Below, one piece after another: positions 62,858 to 64,000 of a DNA stretch of 64,000 bases. The notes beneath the pieces were generated by a model. That model was not told where the DNA came from. It did no database searches and saw only the letters and a program-made list of their open reading frames with translations. A program made the position numbers and the translations under genes. Origin of the DNA: Paraburkholderia fungorum (GTDB lineage Bacteria > Pseudomonadota > Gammaproteobacteria > Burkholderiales > Burkholderiaceae); the NCBI RefSeq assembly GCF_902833645.1, contig NZ_CADFGE010000017.1, forward strand, positions 124,001-188,000. The letters run 5' to 3'. The number at the start of each line of letters is the position of its first letter. The stretch's first letter is position 1.

Positions 62858-63646
62858 TCAGGGTTTTATGATGCCCAGTACGGTCGCGTGGACTGCAGCG
62901 GCCGTCCTGCTGCGGATGTTGAGAGCCTCCATCGCCAGGTCGATGTGGTAGTCAACGGTATAGCGCGAGCGCCCGAGGATTTCGCCAATCTCGGCCGAGG
63001 TTTTCCCCCGGGCGACCCAGGTGAGGCATTCGAGCTGACGTGGTGTAAGCAGGTGTGCCGCTCTTCTTGAAGGTATCTGCGCAAGGCGATGCAGTTCGAA
63101 GTGAAACTGCGCGCTGATCAGGTATGCCAGCCGGGAGTTGATTGCGTCGTTGACGGAATGCGGAGGGCCGGACAGGTTGAACAGAAGAATACTGCCATCC
63201 GACTGGTGGAGCGGGATACTGAGTCCCGCGGGTAGCCCGGCCTCTCTCGCTTCGTCGAGCAGACGAAGCTCGGCCTTGTTCAACCCGGCGATGTCGTGCC
63301 ACCGGTAGGGCACCGACTGGAAAAACGCGGCCCGATGAACGGGGTCGGTAGACGCATAGTCCCGACGCTGGTAGTGCCGCACCCACTCCTGCGGATAGTG
63401 TGAGCCGATCATCTCGAGCACCGTTCGCCGGTTGCTTGTCGAACGGCTCCGTGTAACGCGGCTGATCACGTAATTCGGGAAGCCGAGTTTCCCAGCCACA
63501 TTGCCGAAAGATTCGACGAGGGAAGGAATGTCGGTGGCACGTGCGAGACGCACGACCGGCGCCGGCGCGCCAGTTTGCAGACGATCGTATCTGGGTGAGG
63601 GCCTGTGCTGTCCCTTTTTTGAACGGCGTCGAGACACATGTTCCAT
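62858..63646 (-). CDS. LuxR-family quorum-sensing regulator with autoinducer-binding domain
   Basis: Protein of 262 residues. The N-terminal ligand domain has the conserved pocket residues Trp88, Tyr92, Asp101-Pro102 and Trp116 (matching W57, Y61, D70-P71 and W85 of TraR) and a Gly in GLPAGLS. The C-terminal LuxR helix-turn-helix (about residues 200-260) has LTPRQLECLTWVARGKTSAE and the recognition-helix stretch SRYTVDYHI. A basic Arg/Lys-rich extension of about 30 residues precedes the fold. The ATG at 63646 has AAGG 8 bp before it. Pairing with the adjacent luxI is strongly implied by order and spacing. Confidence 0.93.
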   Translation of the reverse strand: MEHVSRRRSKKGQHRPSPRYDRLQTGAPAPVVRLARATDIPSLVESFGNVAGKLGFPNYVISRVTRSRSTSNRRTVLEMIGSHYPQEWVRHYQRRDYASTDPVHRAAFFQSVPYRWHDIAGLNKAELRLLDEAREAGLPAGLSIPLHQSDGSILLFNLSGPPHSVNDAINSRLAYLISAQFHFELHRLAQIPSRRAAHLLTPRQLECLTWVARGKTSAEIGEILGRSRYTVDYHIDLAMEALNIRSRTAAAVHATVLGIIKP

Positions 63647-64000
63647 GTTCGCTACCTTGGCGCTGTCCCACAGCGTCTGGAACGCCAGGGGTCACATGAG
63701 AACGCGGCCTGCGCGCAACGACGGTGCGGTTCATGCGACACGCGTTTCCGGCGGTCAGAGGCCAGTCAGAAGCCCGCATACGATTGCCGCAGATTACGGC
63801 ACCAACAATGGCCAACTGGACGTGCATTCGTCCGGGCGCATTCAACTTTTATTATAGTCTGCAGATTGCCGCCGGATGGTTCATGCAAGCGATTGCGGCT
63901 AATTTCCGCGCGACTGGGGCAAGCGGACGAAGTGGGGCTGAGTTGGTCGGCTAATGGACCAGCAGCGCTGCTGCTGAAAACCCTCCGACGCCCCGTGCAA
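63647..64000. other. 354-bp region upstream of luxR, to window end
   Basis: No convincing gene. It should hold the luxR promoter. An AT-rich stretch with TATTATAGT near 63850-63860 stands out on the plus strand, with no clear target downstream within the window. Confidence 0.35.

Noticed and set aside
63501..63954. Plus-strand frames over and behind the luxR start
   Set aside because: The larger part overlaps luxR in antisense; the rest has no protein-like character.
1..64000. CRISPR arrays, rRNA genes, insertion sequences
   Set aside because: No regularly spaced repeats, no rRNA segments and no transposase-like protein were seen; only one tRNA was found.
57762..64000. Second copy of the tRNA-Ser 3' end as right attachment site
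   Set aside because: No match to the T-arm and acceptor sequence was seen in the remaining window; the far end of the element must lie beyond it.

Overview
The window reads as a chromosomal segment of a Burkholderiaceae betaproteobacterium, most likely Paraburkholderia. Three things point there: a high-GC codon bias throughout, the gene order rodZ-ispG-hisS-(YfgM-like)-bamB-der-hfq-hflX-hflK-hflC-hisZ-purA, and protein sequences close to what I remember from that family. No database search was possible, so the genus is an inference.

From 1 to about 57.5 kb the window is dense housekeeping core. In order it holds: a DUF455 ferritin-like gene cut by the window edge, an alpha/beta hydrolase, a PHP-domain nuclease, a YciO-like protein, an M50 protease, trpS, a methyltransferase, dapA-bamC and a WalJ-type metallohydrolase; a Bax-inhibitor-like membrane protein; ndk, rlmN, rodZ, ispG, hisS, a YfgM-like protein, bamB and der; hfq-hflX-hflK-hflC with a DUF2065 protein, hisZ, purA and a phosphoribosyltransferase; kup converging on tex; a Gln-rich repeat protein, a DUF465 protein and an XPD/DinG-type helicase; an Ala/Ser-rich lipoprotein, a RoxA-like oxygenase and slyD; mutS with a translationally overlapping secreted phosphoesterase-like gene; lplT, suhB, trmJ and cysE; lpxH, two cyclophilins and a TPR protein; cysS, a DNA glycosylase with a histone-H1-like tail, accA, tilS and lysC. 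These genes serve translation (trpS, hisS, cysS, tilS, rlmN, trmJ), outer-membrane assembly (bamB, bamC, lpxH), lysine and cysteine synthesis (dapA, lysC, cysE), membrane proteolysis and RNA regulation (hfq, hflXKC), and DNA repair.

At 57,669 a tRNA-Ser(GCU) gene ends the core. Immediately behind it lies a P4-type tyrosine recombinase reading away from the tRNA, then an AlpA-like regulator, an unrecognised polytopic membrane protein, about 600 bp without a convincing gene, an unrecognised coiled-coil protein, and a luxR-luxI quorum-sensing pair on the minus strand. This is the left part of an integrative element or genomic island that has used the tRNA 3' end as its attachment site. Its right end is outside the window.

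The most interesting part is the island-borne LuxR/LuxI pair. All signature acyl-homoserine-lactone synthase residues and all ligand-pocket residues of the receptor are present, the synthase has an unusual C-terminal extension of about 50 residues, and two orphan genes plus a candidate lux-box palindrome sit around it. Whether the circuit controls the element (excision or transfer) or host traits cannot be told from sequence alone.
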